Positions 1 through 12,328 are shown, counted from the stretch's first letter. The stretch: DNA of 64,000 nt from Lotus japonicus (GCF_012489685.1 NC_080044.1:68062732-68126731); one strand, 5' to 3'. Translations and numbers: made by a program. Notes: generated by a model from the sequence alone, not told the origin.

Positions 1-428
1 GTTTGGGACTTGGGGAGAGTGGCTGAGATTCTCAAATATCTCAGCAATCTTGTACATTTCATCTCTCAATAATATCAGGGTTCTATCACATTTGCAGTGT
101 TAGAATTGATTCTCCTTTTTTGAATGTTTCCTTTCAAAATTGATCCTAACCCTAAAACCAAGTAACCAACTCTTGAATGAAACTACACATCCTAAGCTTC
201 TGTGATTGACATAATCAATTGAGATTTCGTCATAAATGTATTCAAACACGAATCACTTCACTTTCAACTCACTTTTTACCATAATCAATTTTAGTAAAAT
301 CAATTCTATCTAAAATCAATTCTGACAACAGCAATCCAAACCTGCAATACTGTATGTGGCCAAACTGAGCATGAAAAAGTTGAGTTCAAAATGAGTAAGG
401 TAAATACTAAATAAAGAGAAACCAAAAC

Positions 429-1321
429 CTGTTCCAGTAAGACATTAAGGTTGCCATTGGAAACATGGTGTGTCTCTCCAAGAGTGGGATTGTAGGGCGC
501 AACCCCAAAAGATGTAGGGCGTGTGGTAGATATGCTCCATGCTACAACAGATGTGAACCTATCCACTGGATTCTCCCCACTGTTGCACCTGCTCAGCAAG
601 TTTGAATTTGTGCAGTACACTGATTCACCATAGCACTGAAGTTGAGATTTTGGGAAGTTAAACGCAGGTGGAAGCTGCACACAAGATAAAATGCTTTAAT
701 ATTTAATCAGCATTGTGAAAATTTGATTTTGGTAAAATTGATTATAGTAAAAATGATTTATATAGGGTAATATTGTGAAATCTCATATGATTATGTTCAG
801 CCCAAAAACTACTCTCTAAATAGCTTCTGGAAGAATTAATTATCATCGATTGTCAAACAAACATCTGTATAACCACTTAAAAGTTATTATGAATTTCTGA
901 ACCATGAGAATGAAAATTGATTCTAAAACACCCCAAACATGCCCTCAATATAGTGCAGGTTTGATTAGACGTTAGAGTTCAACAATTTCATTTGTTTCAC
1001 TATACTAACTATTAACGAAGAATTTATAATTTATCATAACAGAAAAACTCAAAAACAAGATTTTTAACACGTTGAGTTAAATGGAAATCCAAACACATAA
1101 ATAACTTGGACTCCAGATGTGGAGAGGTAAAAGTGAATGAGAGAGCTTGCCTGGAAGTGTGTGAGATCTGATCCTGGCCGTATATTCTTAAGTAAACTTA
1201 ACAAGCGTTGAAGGAGATTAGGAGCTCTATAAGATGGGTCTAAATCTGATTCACCTTCCAATGTGAAAGGCTTCGTGAGAAAAATCTTAGATTGCTTCTT
1301 TCCATCGGTCACCTGCATCAT
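429..1321 (-). CDS. Oxysterol-binding-protein-related protein, ORP4 type (5' part; cut by window edge)
   Basis: Two coding exons are visible, complement(1151..1321) and complement(429..674), 139 codons together. ORP proteins bind and move sterols and phosphoinositides at membrane contacts; that role is known for the family. The N-terminal part contains FTLEGESD, APNLLQRLLSLLKN and RPGSDLTHFQ, the second exon GESVYC, VDRFTSVVAWSIS and PYNPTLGETHHV, all typical of the short plant ORP4 proteins without a PH domain. The second exon ends LLEQ just before the family's HHPP signature, which must lie beyond base 1. The intron between the exons starts with GC after CAG (GCAAGC) and ends GTGCAG. The start is uncertain: two ATGs occur at 1321 and 1318, but an AG ahead of the GTGACC codons at 1312 could also be an acceptor. 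The microsatellite and Helitron stack begin close upstream. Confidence 0.85.
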
Positions 1322-1369
1322 CCCAGCCCCAATAATGATGTAACACATGCATTTTTCTCATTTCTTCAC

Positions 1370-1470
1370 ATACACATCTATCTATCTATCTATCTATATC
1401 TATATCTATATCTATATCTATATCTATATCTATCTATATCTATATCTATATCTATATCTATATCTATATA
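1370..1470. repeat. TATCTA-type microsatellite
   Basis: About 100 bases of TATC and TATATC repeats. They run directly into TATATATTATATAAAAGC, which looks like the 5' start of a Helitron-type element, so the microsatellite may be an expanded Helitron 5' TC end. It lies within 100 bases upstream of the ORP gene's first coding exon. Confidence 0.85.
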
Positions 1471-2518
1471 TTATATAAAAGCAAAGTTTGGCAACAAGGA
1501 GGGTAAAATAGTCATGCAATAGACTATGACTCATGAATGAATATTTTACCATGGTCATATACGTAAATTTGAAAGTAATTCAATATGTAATTAATCTTGA
1601 CCATTCATTGCTTCTAATCCTAGCCGTTGATCCTTTTTCTTATGAAACCCTTTGTATACAACCTTTTCATATTCTTTGCCGTTTTATTTGTTGCTTTTGT
1701 AACTCCTGATTATGGATTGTGATTACAAAATCACCAATAGTCTCTTCCTTCTTCTCCCATATATAAAACATCTTTCCATTCCCCTTTAAACTTATTTTCA
1801 TCTCTCTCATTTTGATCTTCAACATCTCCATTCATGTGCAGGAAATCACTCTGATTTGGACTCTCCATCATTCCAGCACAAGAAGATCTTCCATCAGGTT
1901 AGAAATTTTTCTTTTGCGTCTTTTCTTCTCTATCGGTCACTTCTTCTTCATCACTTTTCATTTCGACATTGACGTTTTTCTTCATCATCATCTTTCATCC
2001 GGTAAGAGCCCTTCTTTTTTTCACCTTATTTATCCTTTTTGATTTATCATCATTTCTTCTTCAGATTTTGTTCTCATGCTACGCACTTCTCAAACGGTCT
2101 TATTTTTTCTCATTCATTCTCCTCATTCGTCATCTCTCACTCCTCTAAGATTTGGTCTTTATTCGCAATATGCATGTTGTTATCGCTTATTCAATAGATG
2201 AAAGTTACATGTTTTATTTTACTTTTGTAATTTATGCATGTTTTGTTCTTTGCTATTGATTATTAAAATTATTATGATTTGTTTGTAACTTCTATTTCGT
2301 TTCAAAAATATTTTTTCTTCATAAATGGTTAAAGTCATCTCCTTGACTATTTCTCTAATTGTGTTTCATTATCTTTCTTGCACAATTATGATGTTTGCTT
2401 CTATTTCTTTGACAGTTTAATTTTCAACCAATGTAAGTTGACCAAATGATAATATTTTCTTCTAATCCAGTACATTGAAGCCTTTTTTTTTCTCCTTTTA
2501 CATTTCATTGATTAAACA

Positions 2519-3560
2519 ATGTTTCATATTTTTTTCTTACCTATGAGCTTTTAAGTAATTATACATATTATCTCATATGTGAATTTTCAGAACCCGTTCA
2601 ATATTCAACAGACTTTTAATCTCAGTCATTCGATATTCCCCTTGAACTTCCTCCATCAATGTTAGTATATAACTTTCAACTATTAAGCTCAAATTATTTT
2701 AAATAAATTTATTATTATTTAATTTATATGAGTTATGGAGTCTTAGGTCAAAAATTATATTAAATATGATATTAGTTATGAATTCTATAAGACACATATT
2801 AGTAGTTTAGGTATGTTGACGTATTAATCAACTAATAATTAATATTAATAATAAACCTTAAAAGTTAAAGGTCACTCAATAAAAAAAAAAACCCCATCTA
2901 TCCTTCCTCTTGAACTTCCTTCATTAATGTCATTTTATAGACTTCTATTATTAATTTAAAATTATTGAAAATAAATTTTTTATTTTTTATTTCATATAAG
3001 TTATGAAATTCAAAAAGGCATTTTTATTTATTTATTTATATTTATTTATATATAATATAAAGGAGAAGTTTAGCAATCTCGAAGGTAAAATATATAGTCT
3101 ATCAATAAAAAATGTTTCATATATTTATTTTTACCTATGAGCTTTTAAGTAATTATACATATTATTTTATATGTGATTTTTCAGAACCGTTCGATAGTCA
3201 ACAGACTTTTAATCTAAGCCGTTCGATATTCCTCTTGAACTTCCTCCATCAATGTTATTATATAACTTTCTACTATTAAGCTCAAAATTATTTTAAATAA
3301 ATTTATTATAGGTCAAAATTAATATTAAATGTGATATAGTTATGAATTCCATAAGACACATATTATTAGTTTAGGTTTGTTGAAGTATTAGTTAACTAAT
3401 AATTAATATTAATAATAAACCTTAAAAGTTAAAGGTTACTCAATAAAAAAAACTCTCTTGAACTTCTTTCATCAATGTCATTCTATAGACTTCTACTATA
3501 TATTAATTGAAAATTACTTTCAATAAATTTACTATAATTTATTTCATGAGTTATGAGATT
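2519..3560. repeat. Imperfect direct duplication inside the Helitron region
   Basis: Bases 2519-2960 and 3111-3560 are diverged copies: both carry the block CTATGAGCTTTTAAGTAATT, then CAACAGACTTTTAATCT, then TTGAACTTCCTCCATCAATG and the stretch CTCAAATTATTTTAAATAAA with small changes. A third partial copy lies at 10150-10560. No open frame is conserved, so this looks like noncoding transposon interior. Confidence 0.7.
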
Positions 3561-5342
3561 CAAAGATGTATGCTTAATATTAAATAAGATCATAGCAAAA
3601 GAAAAAAAAAAGACTATCACTAGCCCTTTTCTCTACCACTATGTAAATTAAAAAGTGTCAATACTCATTCAAAATGTGCACTTCACATAAGTTTTGTTGA
3701 AGTATTTGCTTTAATTTTATTTCTTCAAAGGCTCAAGTTTCAAGACATTTTTCCAAGTACATATATCCAACAACTAGCTATTGATGTACTAACCTAGAAT
3801 TTTTACATGTGTTCTAACATGATTTTTATTTAATGATGATCTTCAACTTGATTTCATCATATAAAATTGAAACACCTAAAAAATCAATTTCTCTTTGATT
3901 TGCTCAACTTTTTGTTGTGTAGGATGACTCAAACAGTTCGTGTGCTCCATGTGTGGGAAATAAGGGATTTCAATAAAACCTAAAATTGTTAATAGTATTG
4001 AACTACTCTTAATCGTTGAAAATGTAATCACTTTTTTGTTATCCCCACTTTCATGGTACCTAATTCAAACTATTTATTGTTACCATAACAAAGTTTATGC
4101 GATTCAAAATGTTATGGTTCAAGCATCTGCTAGAAAATATAGAGTCACAAAGCATAAATACAAGATTACTTGAATGAGCATCTCAAAAATTGAGGAGGCT
4201 ACAAGTGACACTGCTCCTACAACAAAATTTGATTTTGTATAATTTAATATAGTTAACATCATTTTCAATTTAATTGATCATCTCTGAAGAAACCAAAGTT
4301 TATATAGTACTAATTTGTTTTATAAAATGAAGGACATATAATACCACATAAAAACTATTTTCATCTTCTAAATAACAATAATCCATATGAGCTTAACCTC
4401 TAACATTGCTTCCTTAAATGAATGGCCCTAATCTATATCTATATCTATATATATTAGTAAAGCTCACTTGAGCTAAGTATTAAATACAAATATAAGAGAG
4501 TCTACATTAGTAAGAAATTGTGTTTTAATGAGAGAAGCAACAGCTTTTGAAACTGAATAAAAATCAACCCACTACTGCAAACACACATTAAATATATTAA
4601 ATAATATAATTATTGATTGACCGGGCAGTTTCTATGGATGGGCAAAATGTGTTTGCCTACATGTGTTAGAAGGCATAAACTGGATACTGACTAAAAAGGA
4701 AGCTGAGAGATAAACTATAAATGAACAATGTGTTAAACGAAAAATTAATATCAAATTTTCAGTTTCACATTTCCTTGAAAACCCCACGAGCTTGCTTTCC
4801 ACCAATTCATTTTCAGTTACACATTGCCTTGAAGACTCCACGAGCTTGCCTTCCACCTATTCATATTGAAATTTTTTCAGTTACACATTACCTTGAAGAA
4901 AGACCTATTCACCTTGCAGTTTTTCCCTGAAAACAAATTAAACTCATGACTATATATTCATTTTTCATATGATTAGTCACTATCATTATGATGTAAAAGT
5001 AAAACCAAACTTAATAAAAATAAATGTGAGACAATTGATTCAGGGAGGGCGGAACTGAGAAAATTAAAGTTTTAGGGCTCTTAGAATATTGCTCTCCACA
5101 ATCAGTATTCTATTCATTACTCCATAACGCATCAACAACTCACCACTCAAGATATCACGCAACTGCTGCAGAGAATAGACTCAAAACAAACCATTTTCTA
5201 ACAATTTCTATAACTGACAGCTTTTGTAACTGATTATATAGAAACTAAATAAAATTGTCAGTCTAAAAGTTATCCAGCCACCAACATTAAATAAATATAT
5301 AAATAAAAATTCATTACATTAAACCATGCATTTATTTTGTAT

Positions 5343-6026
5343 CTCTATATAAACAAATGACTCACACACTCAAGTTATAGATAACTTAGACTCCATCAGC
5401 CTGTGAGAAAATGACAGCGGTCACTAACTATTTTAAAACTATTTTTTGTATTACTCATTGTTTCTTTCTTTGTGTCAGGAGAAAGATCATTAACGACAAC
5501 AAAGAACTTACATTCTTCAGTGATCTATCCTCCATTGCAGATGACTAGAAAATAAAAGTGTGAGTTTCTTGGATATATGACACTCTGAATATACATAGTA
5601 AAAAAGAATTAACTATCACTAATATGGTTCTAAATCTAATTGACAAGAAAGCTTCAATTTTTTATTGTCTTTTAACATTTTACTATCACTAAACTTACTT
5701 CTCTTGAATTTCTCTATAGGGACAGTCATTGCAAGGCTCAGTGCTTGATGTGGCTTCATCAGGTAAATAACTACTCTGTAGTATATCTTATGCTTTTCTA
5801 TATGAACATCTCATAAAACAAAAATCAATCTACATACTATAAAAAGAGAAATTCCCTTCCTACACAAGGTTCCTCAAATTTTACTAACACAAACATATAA
5901 ATCAGAAACCAAAAACATGTTAAGCTGAAACACTCACATTCACTCCCTCCTATTCTCCTAGCTCGATACCACCACAGAATGAGCCCAGATAGTATACTTA
6001 TAATTATTGAATTAGAATCATAAAAT
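5343..6026 (+). pseudogene. Candidate small secreted-peptide gene with a frameshift (unrecognised)
   Basis: A TATA-like CTATATAAAC at 5345 is followed by an ATG at 5411. The first frame reads MTAVTNYFK; after one extra A in the AAAA run the downstream frame reads LFFVLLIVSFFVSGERSL, a good signal-peptide-like hydrophobic stretch, then an ordinary short tail to a TAA. Possible further exons with good splice signals start at 5721 (after CTCTATAG, ending TCATCAG before GTAAAT) and 5961 (after TTCTCCTAG). I do not recognise the peptide family. Equally possible are a noncoding transcript or chance splice-like signals in transposon DNA. Confidence 0.25.
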
Positions 6027-6329
6027 ACAGTTTGAAATACACACTTTTAAAATAGAAAAGTTAAAAAGAACTCCTTCACTTCAATAGCAAGTTCTACACT
6101 TAAGGTTTAAATTACAATTTTTAGGGAAGGTTTAAATGGTTGTTTTGATACTATTATTTGACTTAATGACAATAAGAACCAACAAACAAGATACAATTCA
6201 ATCGTGGAAGAAAAGGTAAACAGAGAATAGCCCACAAAGAACAAAAGACAGTGAGAAAAATACCTCCACAAATCAATGACATGGAGGTGAGAATATGGTA
6301 ACACCACTACTTTAGTATACAATTATCAA

Positions 6330-6580
6330 CTTCACGAGCCTCGCCAGAAGTCCCGCGGCGGTGGTTGTTTGTCCTGTGCACAAGTTTGACAAAAAAACCA
6401 AATTGGGTGGGACTGGGGCAGTAGTGTGGGTCGCACGTCCAACAAAAGCTGTCGGAGGCATGGTCGGTGGTTTCGTGGTCGTAAGGGAAGGAGGAGGAGG
6501 AGAAGAGGAAAGGCTAGGTGTGGTGGCTAGGGTTTTTGTTTGGGCAGAAGATGAGGAGACAAAAAATGGGATCACTCTCC
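6330..6580. other. GC-rich island inside the Helitron region, possible captured fragment
   Basis: This stretch is far richer in G and C than its surroundings. It is open on both strands: the minus frame is Ser/Thr/Pro-rich low-complexity protein, the plus frame Gly/Val-rich. Sudden GC-rich DNA inside an AT-rich Helitron is typical of a captured gene piece, but I could not match either translation to a family. Confidence 0.3.
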
Positions 6581-7212
6581 CTTTACTCCTTTTTTTTAAT
6601 TCAATGTGGACCTGTAAGCTTATTTTTTACTCCTATTTGTGTGGCTTCCCTTTTAAAAAAAAAAATTAGCCATACTATTAATTTATCACGGATTCATATT
6701 TTAAAATTCTTAATTTTTTTCTTCTATTTATAAAACCAAAACGTAATTTAAAAATATTTACTTTTATTATTGATCATAAATATTTGAATTATTCTTACAC
6801 AAAAATATTTGACAAATATTTAGCTTTTTTTTTATTAATGATCATTTAACTTAAAATCCATTTTTACAAACTAAATAATCACAACATATTAATATATATT
6901 AAATTTATTGAATATTTACAATCATCACAAAAAATTTGTACTCTGATCTTCTTTATTTTTAAAAAAATTCCAGGGATTGTATCACTACAGTAGAACAACT
7001 CATCATATTCGATTTCGAATACCATTAAAACTTTTTGAAGATAGTACGAGCTCAATCAAGTAAAATATTTAGCTTGCTCGATTAGTGATTTAAATAGATT
7101 TGATTATTTGGGATGAGACACCTATGACTAAAAGGTTGGCATTTGAAACCCTCGATAGGACACTAAAAGCCATCAACCATTCTTGGAAGAGATTTCAGAC
7201 AAATACTCTTAG

Positions 7213-8057
7213 TACTAGAAATTAAACTCGTGCGTTGCACGTGTTTGTTTTAAGTTGTAGTTTTAAATTTGTGATATCTTTATGTTATCTAAAAGTATGA
7301 TTGGTGACACTTGATCATCTGCTCAGCTTAATTCAACAAATAGATATTGCAAATTGGTGAGGAAAAATATCAACAATTAGTAGAGTAAGAGAAGACATTG
7401 TTCATGAACAAAAACACCATGCCCTATTCTACTAAAGAATACATATGATTCACTTAAACAAATTATTGAGAGCACATGTCCAAATTTACAAAACCATTAT
7501 TGAGAGCAATATTCACTCCTTTGAATCACTCACGTGATTGAAGGGCCAGCAAAATAATAATTGAAAGATAGATAATGCAATTGATAATAACTGAACAAGA
7601 GTTCATGTACCCAGTGGAGTTCTTGAATTCTTTAAATTTCAATGATACGCAAACCATTGTTGCACCTCAAAGTAGGAATGTCAATTATATATGCTACTCA
7701 AGAACATCAATCCAACCCTAGGAATGTGAAATGGAAGCCAATAACAGAGTCGTAAATACTTCAGAAAACAACACTGTTACAGAAGTGCTTATACCACGAA
7801 TTAGTTTTACTGCAACATTACCAAAGGGATTGAAAATAGTTATTGTTGAGTAAGATGATACATATGCATAATATACTAAAATAGATATATCAATGAACCT
7901 TTTAATGAATTTCCTCAATGTAATTACATATGATATAAATATATTTCAAATCCTCTTTCATTTGATAGCTTTCTTACATTTATATAAATTAAAATATCAC
8001 AAATTTAAAATTACAACTTAAAACAAACCCGTGCGTTGCACGGGTTTAATTTCTAGT
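7213..8057. mobile_element. Unit bounded by inverted Helitron-type 3' ends
   Basis: The left end (7213-7275) is the reverse complement of the right end (7994-8057): both have CTAG, AATTAAA/TTTAATT, the CGTGCGTTGCACG hairpin core and then roughly 35 more matching bases through CAACTTAAAACAAAC and ATATCACAAATTTAAAA. The right end has the perfect hairpin CCCGTGC/GCACGGG at 8028-8044; the left has one base change per arm. Two tail-to-tail Helitron ends, or a MITE-like derivative with about 63-bp inverted ends, would both explain it. No gene lies inside. Confidence 0.65.
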
Positions 8058-8689
8058 ATATATGTAAAGCTCACTTGAGTTTTTACATTAATTACATATT
8101 GTGGTTATCATTTAATGATTCATTGCTACTTTTATATTTTTATCAAGTAATTATTGATTATAATAAAGTATTTTTCCTAATTAAATACATATATGATAAT
8201 AAATAAATTAAATATATTAAAAATAAATTAGTAAAATTAGAAGGTATATTTAAAATATTATGCATATCATATTTATTATAAAAAATAAAAGAATAACTCA
8301 AATAAATTCATTTTTCAAAATAGTTTAATTTTGAAATTTTTGGTTGATAATAATTATAATTTATATTAAAAATATGTCTTTGGTAATAATATTTAATATG
8401 ATTTTTACATAAATATGGACATATTGCACTAACTTTCCCTGAGATTTATTATTGTTGCACTCACCTATAATAGGAAAAAAAAAGTAGTATACAATAAAGT
8501 GTTTAATGAACTTCCTAAATGCAATTATATTTGGTATACTTAAAATTTTTCTTAATTCATAAAAAATAAAAATTATTCTTAACCAACTTCCACTTATTTT
8601 TATCTTTATATTCATAGTATACGAGCTTATGAAGTTTTTTAACTAAGTCTTTACAATTTTTGTTAGTTTTTTAGCCACATGTATCATCT

Positions 8690-8830
8690 ACTGAGGAAAC
8701 CATGTTCTACTCGAGTGTGATTAAAGTCAAAGGTCTCCCATAGAGTACAGTTCTTAATGATCGAACCTTAGGGATTAAAGAGTTAATTTTAACCACTATG
8801 ATAGATATGCATCAGATAGAACGATTTGTG
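8690..8830 (-). mobile_element. tRNA-derived SINE remnant
   Basis: On the minus strand an A-box-like TCATAGTGGTTAA is followed about 30 bases later by a B box GGTTCGATC, the internal RNA polymerase III promoter layout of plant SINEs. The 3' border is unclear and no target duplication was found. Confidence 0.45.
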
Positions 8831-8924
8831 TTTGTAAATTGCACTTATAAAGTTTTTTCAATTTTTTACTATCTTCAAAATTGTAAAAAGTTTATATTGA
8901 ATTAGATAAATTATTATCTGTCAT

Positions 8925-9016
8925 CGAATGATAGCTCAAGTGGCAAGAGCTAGAGCTCAAGTTTTTTCAATCCATGAAGGGTGCAATGTATCTTTCTGAT
9001 GTACCAAAAAGATAAT
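8925..9016 (+). mobile_element. SINE head fragment
   Basis: GATAGCTCAAGTGGCAAGAGC is a good tRNA-type A box region. The expected B box is degraded and the copy ends soon after GATGTACCAAAAAG. It lies next to the opposite-strand SINE remnant at 8690-8830. Confidence 0.4.
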
Positions 9017-10886
9017 TAAACTATTATCTTAATTCATTTATCAACTAATTAAATTAAAAAATATAATTTCTTACAAACTGCATATTAACTAATTAAATGC
9101 TTATTAAACAATAAATAATATAATTTTCTATATGCATCACTAAAAATATTTTTCATAATTAAACTTTTTCTATACCATTATTCCCATAAAAATTCAATTG
9201 CAAACATTGCTTTCAAGGTGAAAACATGCATAAAAGTAAGAGAGAAACATCATTTTGCACAAAACACAAACTAAGTTATTCAACTCTAATTATATATTTC
9301 CCTCCTTTTACTTATTATAGAGAGTGTACTATTATGAAAACATATGATCACGAAATGAATTGAAAATTAATTTTAGTAAGCAACATAAAATATTTTTTAA
9401 TATACTAAAAAATTAGTTTACAATAAATATTTTATTAAACTTTATCAATGTAATTAAATTTCATATATTTATCTTATTTTTAATTATTTACTACACAATA
9501 CATTTACTATATTATTACATATACGAAGATAAATTTAACATATAACTTTAAAAAAACCCCGTGCAACGCACGGGTTTAATTTCTAGTACTATGTTGTTTC
9601 TTACTTTTTTTTTTCATTCTTCATTACTCTACTCTACATTGAATCATTCTCCTCAATAGCCACTAATACTCAATTTCTCCAAGATGCATATTGCATATAT
9701 ATAAAGCTTTCTTCTGATCTAACTTTCAGATGAACATGTTCACAAATAAGTATTCATAGCTTACAACTTCTCTTATTTTTTCCTGTGAGAAGGTCCAAAT
9801 TTACTTAGATTGTGGAAATTTTATCTAGCGGGTTTAACTTAATTTCATCCTATTTATAGGTTTAGTATGAACAAACTATGACTTATTTGTAACCAAATAA
9901 AAAACTATGAATTATTTACTTTTTACATATTTATTACTTTCAAGTTTATGTGTCAACGTTAATATAATTATAATTTTTACCAATACTTAATTTTATGATA
10001 ACGAATAACAAAACCTAATATTAACAAAGAACAAATTTTGTATTTAAGCACATATGTTATTTAATTCATATGAGTTATGAAATTTCATAGGAAAAAATTT
10101 CCATTAAAACTTAGATAATTCCATGACACACATTATTACTTTAAATTTGTTGAATCATTATCAAGTAATAATTAATATTAACAATAAAATTTAAAAGTTA
10201 AAGACCATTCAATAAAAAAACCTCCACTATCCATTTCCCTTTGAACTTCCTCCATTAATATTAATTAGTCTATAGTTTTCTATTATTAACCTCAAAATTA
10301 TTTTAATTGAATTTATTATTATTTAATTCATATGAGTTATAGAATGTCATAGGGTAAACTTAATATTAAATATGATATTGTACCAAAAAAAATATTAAAT
10401 ATGATATCACTAAAAAAATATATATATAATAAATACTAAAATAAAAATCAAAAACATGTGATGCAAAAAAAACCTCCCCTTAAACTTCATTCATTAATAT
10501 TATTCTATACTAACTTTCTACTGCTAAGCTCAAAATTATTTTAAATGAGTTTATTATGATTTAATATTAAATAAGATCTTACAGAAAAATACTACTTCTA
10601 TCTGTAACGTACAATAAAATTGTTATATCAAAAGAATAATCCAAAGTATCAATTAGATAAATAACGACAAACAACACAAATAAAAAAAACAAACACACTC
10701 ATAAAAAAAAGTACAACAAAAAAAAACAATTAAAAACATAAATTAACACTTTGACAACATAATTATCGCAAGTAATATTATTTTTTCTCCTTTTCATTCG
10801 AATAAATCATAAAAAAAAACCATAAGAAAACACAATAGAAAATAAAAATGAATGCCCCCGTGCAACGCACGGGTAAAAAATACTAG

Positions 10887-12328
10887 TTCTTGTATAAAAG
10901 AAAATATTTTTGAATAAAATATAGTATAAAAAATTACATTCAAAGAAACTATATATAATTATAAATATAAAAGTTTGTTGTTTGTGAGATCATGATTTTC
11001 GTAGATTGCATTTATTAAAAATGATTGTTTAAAGTTTGAACTTTTAAGAATTTGATTTTTGGGAGCTGTACTCTTTGCGAGACTTTTGATTTTACAATAT
11101 TTGGGTCGAGCAAGATTGTTTCTATAGAGAATACTTGTGGATAAAAACTAAAAAATTCGAAAGGATCATGATTTTCCTAGGTGTATCTCATATTTTATCA
11201 TGTATATTAAAATTTGTGTTAATCTCTGTCTTCATTAAATATGTGGGATTCTTTAGATATTTATGAAGAAAAATATTAACAATGTTGGACTTAACATTAT
11301 TATCATGTCACACATGTTCACCGAAATTCAATCACACCATTGAAGTAAAGTAATCAACCTTTTTGTTTTCCTTTCTTGTGTTTGTCTTTCACAAGCGACA
11401 AACTAATCAGCATATATAATTATATGGAGTAAAATAGTCAGAAAAGATAAAATGAAAATAGTAAAATATTGGTTATGAGTTGTCAGCAAACCACCACATG
11501 AATATTATATTCCGCGATTAGCTAGCATGTCCATGTACGAAGAATGCAAACATATATGATGAATGTAGTAATTCATGTAAGGCTGAAACAATATTCCTCT
11601 TTAAACGAACACAAGAAATTAGGCATCAAATTAATCTTATTTGAGCAATTAATTTATGATTAATAGTCGATCGATGTTATCACTGGATCACAGATAAAAT
11701 AGTCAAGAAACAGAAGAAGAAGAAGACATACCATGTGAAAGTTGAAGAAGACGAAGAAGAAATAGAGTCCAGCGGGAAATTGGAGAGAACTCAGGTGAGG
11801 TGTGAGAACTGAGAAAGACTGCAAACCTACTACAAGGGAATATATAGTGTATTACGATGGACGTACAATAGAACATATATATAATCTATAACTATTAATA
11901 TATTTTTATTACCGTTGGCTTAAATCATAAGCTATTAATATAAGGACGTGTCTTTTCAAAAAAATTAAAGTAAAAGGATGTGATAAAAAATGCTTTGGTC
12001 ATTAAAAATTAACTGAAAAATGTTTTTCTTAATTAGTTATTAACATTTTTCTCCTTAAGCAAGGTCTCGGATTCGAGTCTTGTAGATGAAAAAAACCTCG
12101 TTGGGAGAGTTAACCCCACCATGATATGGATGTTCTCGGCTCGAACATAATTGCCTCCAAAGGAGAACATCTGTCTTACACAAAAAAAACCTTTTTTCCA
12201 TTCTCATTAATTATATAAACATTTTTTCTTTTGATTTCATTCTTAGACAATTCTGGTTTTTTTTTTATATAAGCAATTCTGGTGAGTTATACCCCACATT
12301 TGTCGTGTTATATTGTAAAAACTAAATA
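10887..12328. other. Gene-poor AT-rich spacer
   Basis: No protein-coding exon is recognisable. On the minus strand 11850-11720 looks like a promoter and leader: a TATATAT box near 11845, a pyrimidine-rich CTTCTTC leader, then ACATG immediately followed by the donor-like GTATGT. No downstream exon was found. A truncated SINE lies at 12040-12192. Confidence 0.5.
12040..12192 (+). mobile_element. 5'-truncated SINE
   Basis: GGTCTCGGATTCGAGTCTTG contains a polymerase III B box. It is followed by a SINE-type body with GTTAACCCCACCATGATATG and an A-rich tail at 12180-12190. The A box is missing. Confidence 0.5.

Larger units (their letters stand above)
4432..9586 (+). mobile_element. Inner Helitron insertion (tentative), itself carrying nested units
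   Basis: The 5' end reads TCTATATC...TTAGTAAAGCTCACTTGAG at 4432 after host A. The 3' end is hairpin 9558-9574 followed by CTAG at 9583-9586 and host T, the A/T insertion site expected for Helitrons. A second 5'-like start, GTAAAGCTCACTTGAG, lies at about 8062, directly after another CTAG end at 8053-8056. The span may therefore be two tandem elements (4432-8056 and about 8058-9586) rather than one. No replication-helicase protein is present. Confidence 0.5.
1464..10886 (+). mobile_element. Compound nonautonomous Helitron region (outer element, tentative)
   Basis: The right border is a Helitron-like 3' end: a 7-bp-stem hairpin CCCGTGC/GCACGGG at 10857-10873 followed by CTAG at 10883-10886 and a host T. 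The left border is inferred from a TATATAT start near the microsatellite and is only approximate. The interior is very AT-rich with no RepHel protein, so the element would be nonautonomous. Related internal sequence recurs at 2519-2960, 3111-3560 and 10150-10560, on both sides of an inserted second element, which supports one interrupted unit. Helitron family membership follows from the hairpin-plus-CTRR rule; the full extent is inference. Confidence 0.5.

Noticed and set aside
1..80. Possible further ORP exon at the left edge on the minus strand
   Set aside because: The translation lacks the HHPP signature expected directly after LLEQ, so the stretch is more likely intron.
6312..6669. Overlapping open frames on both strands in the GC-rich island
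   Set aside because: Both translations are low-complexity and neither has domain-like features or splice context, so no gene was called.
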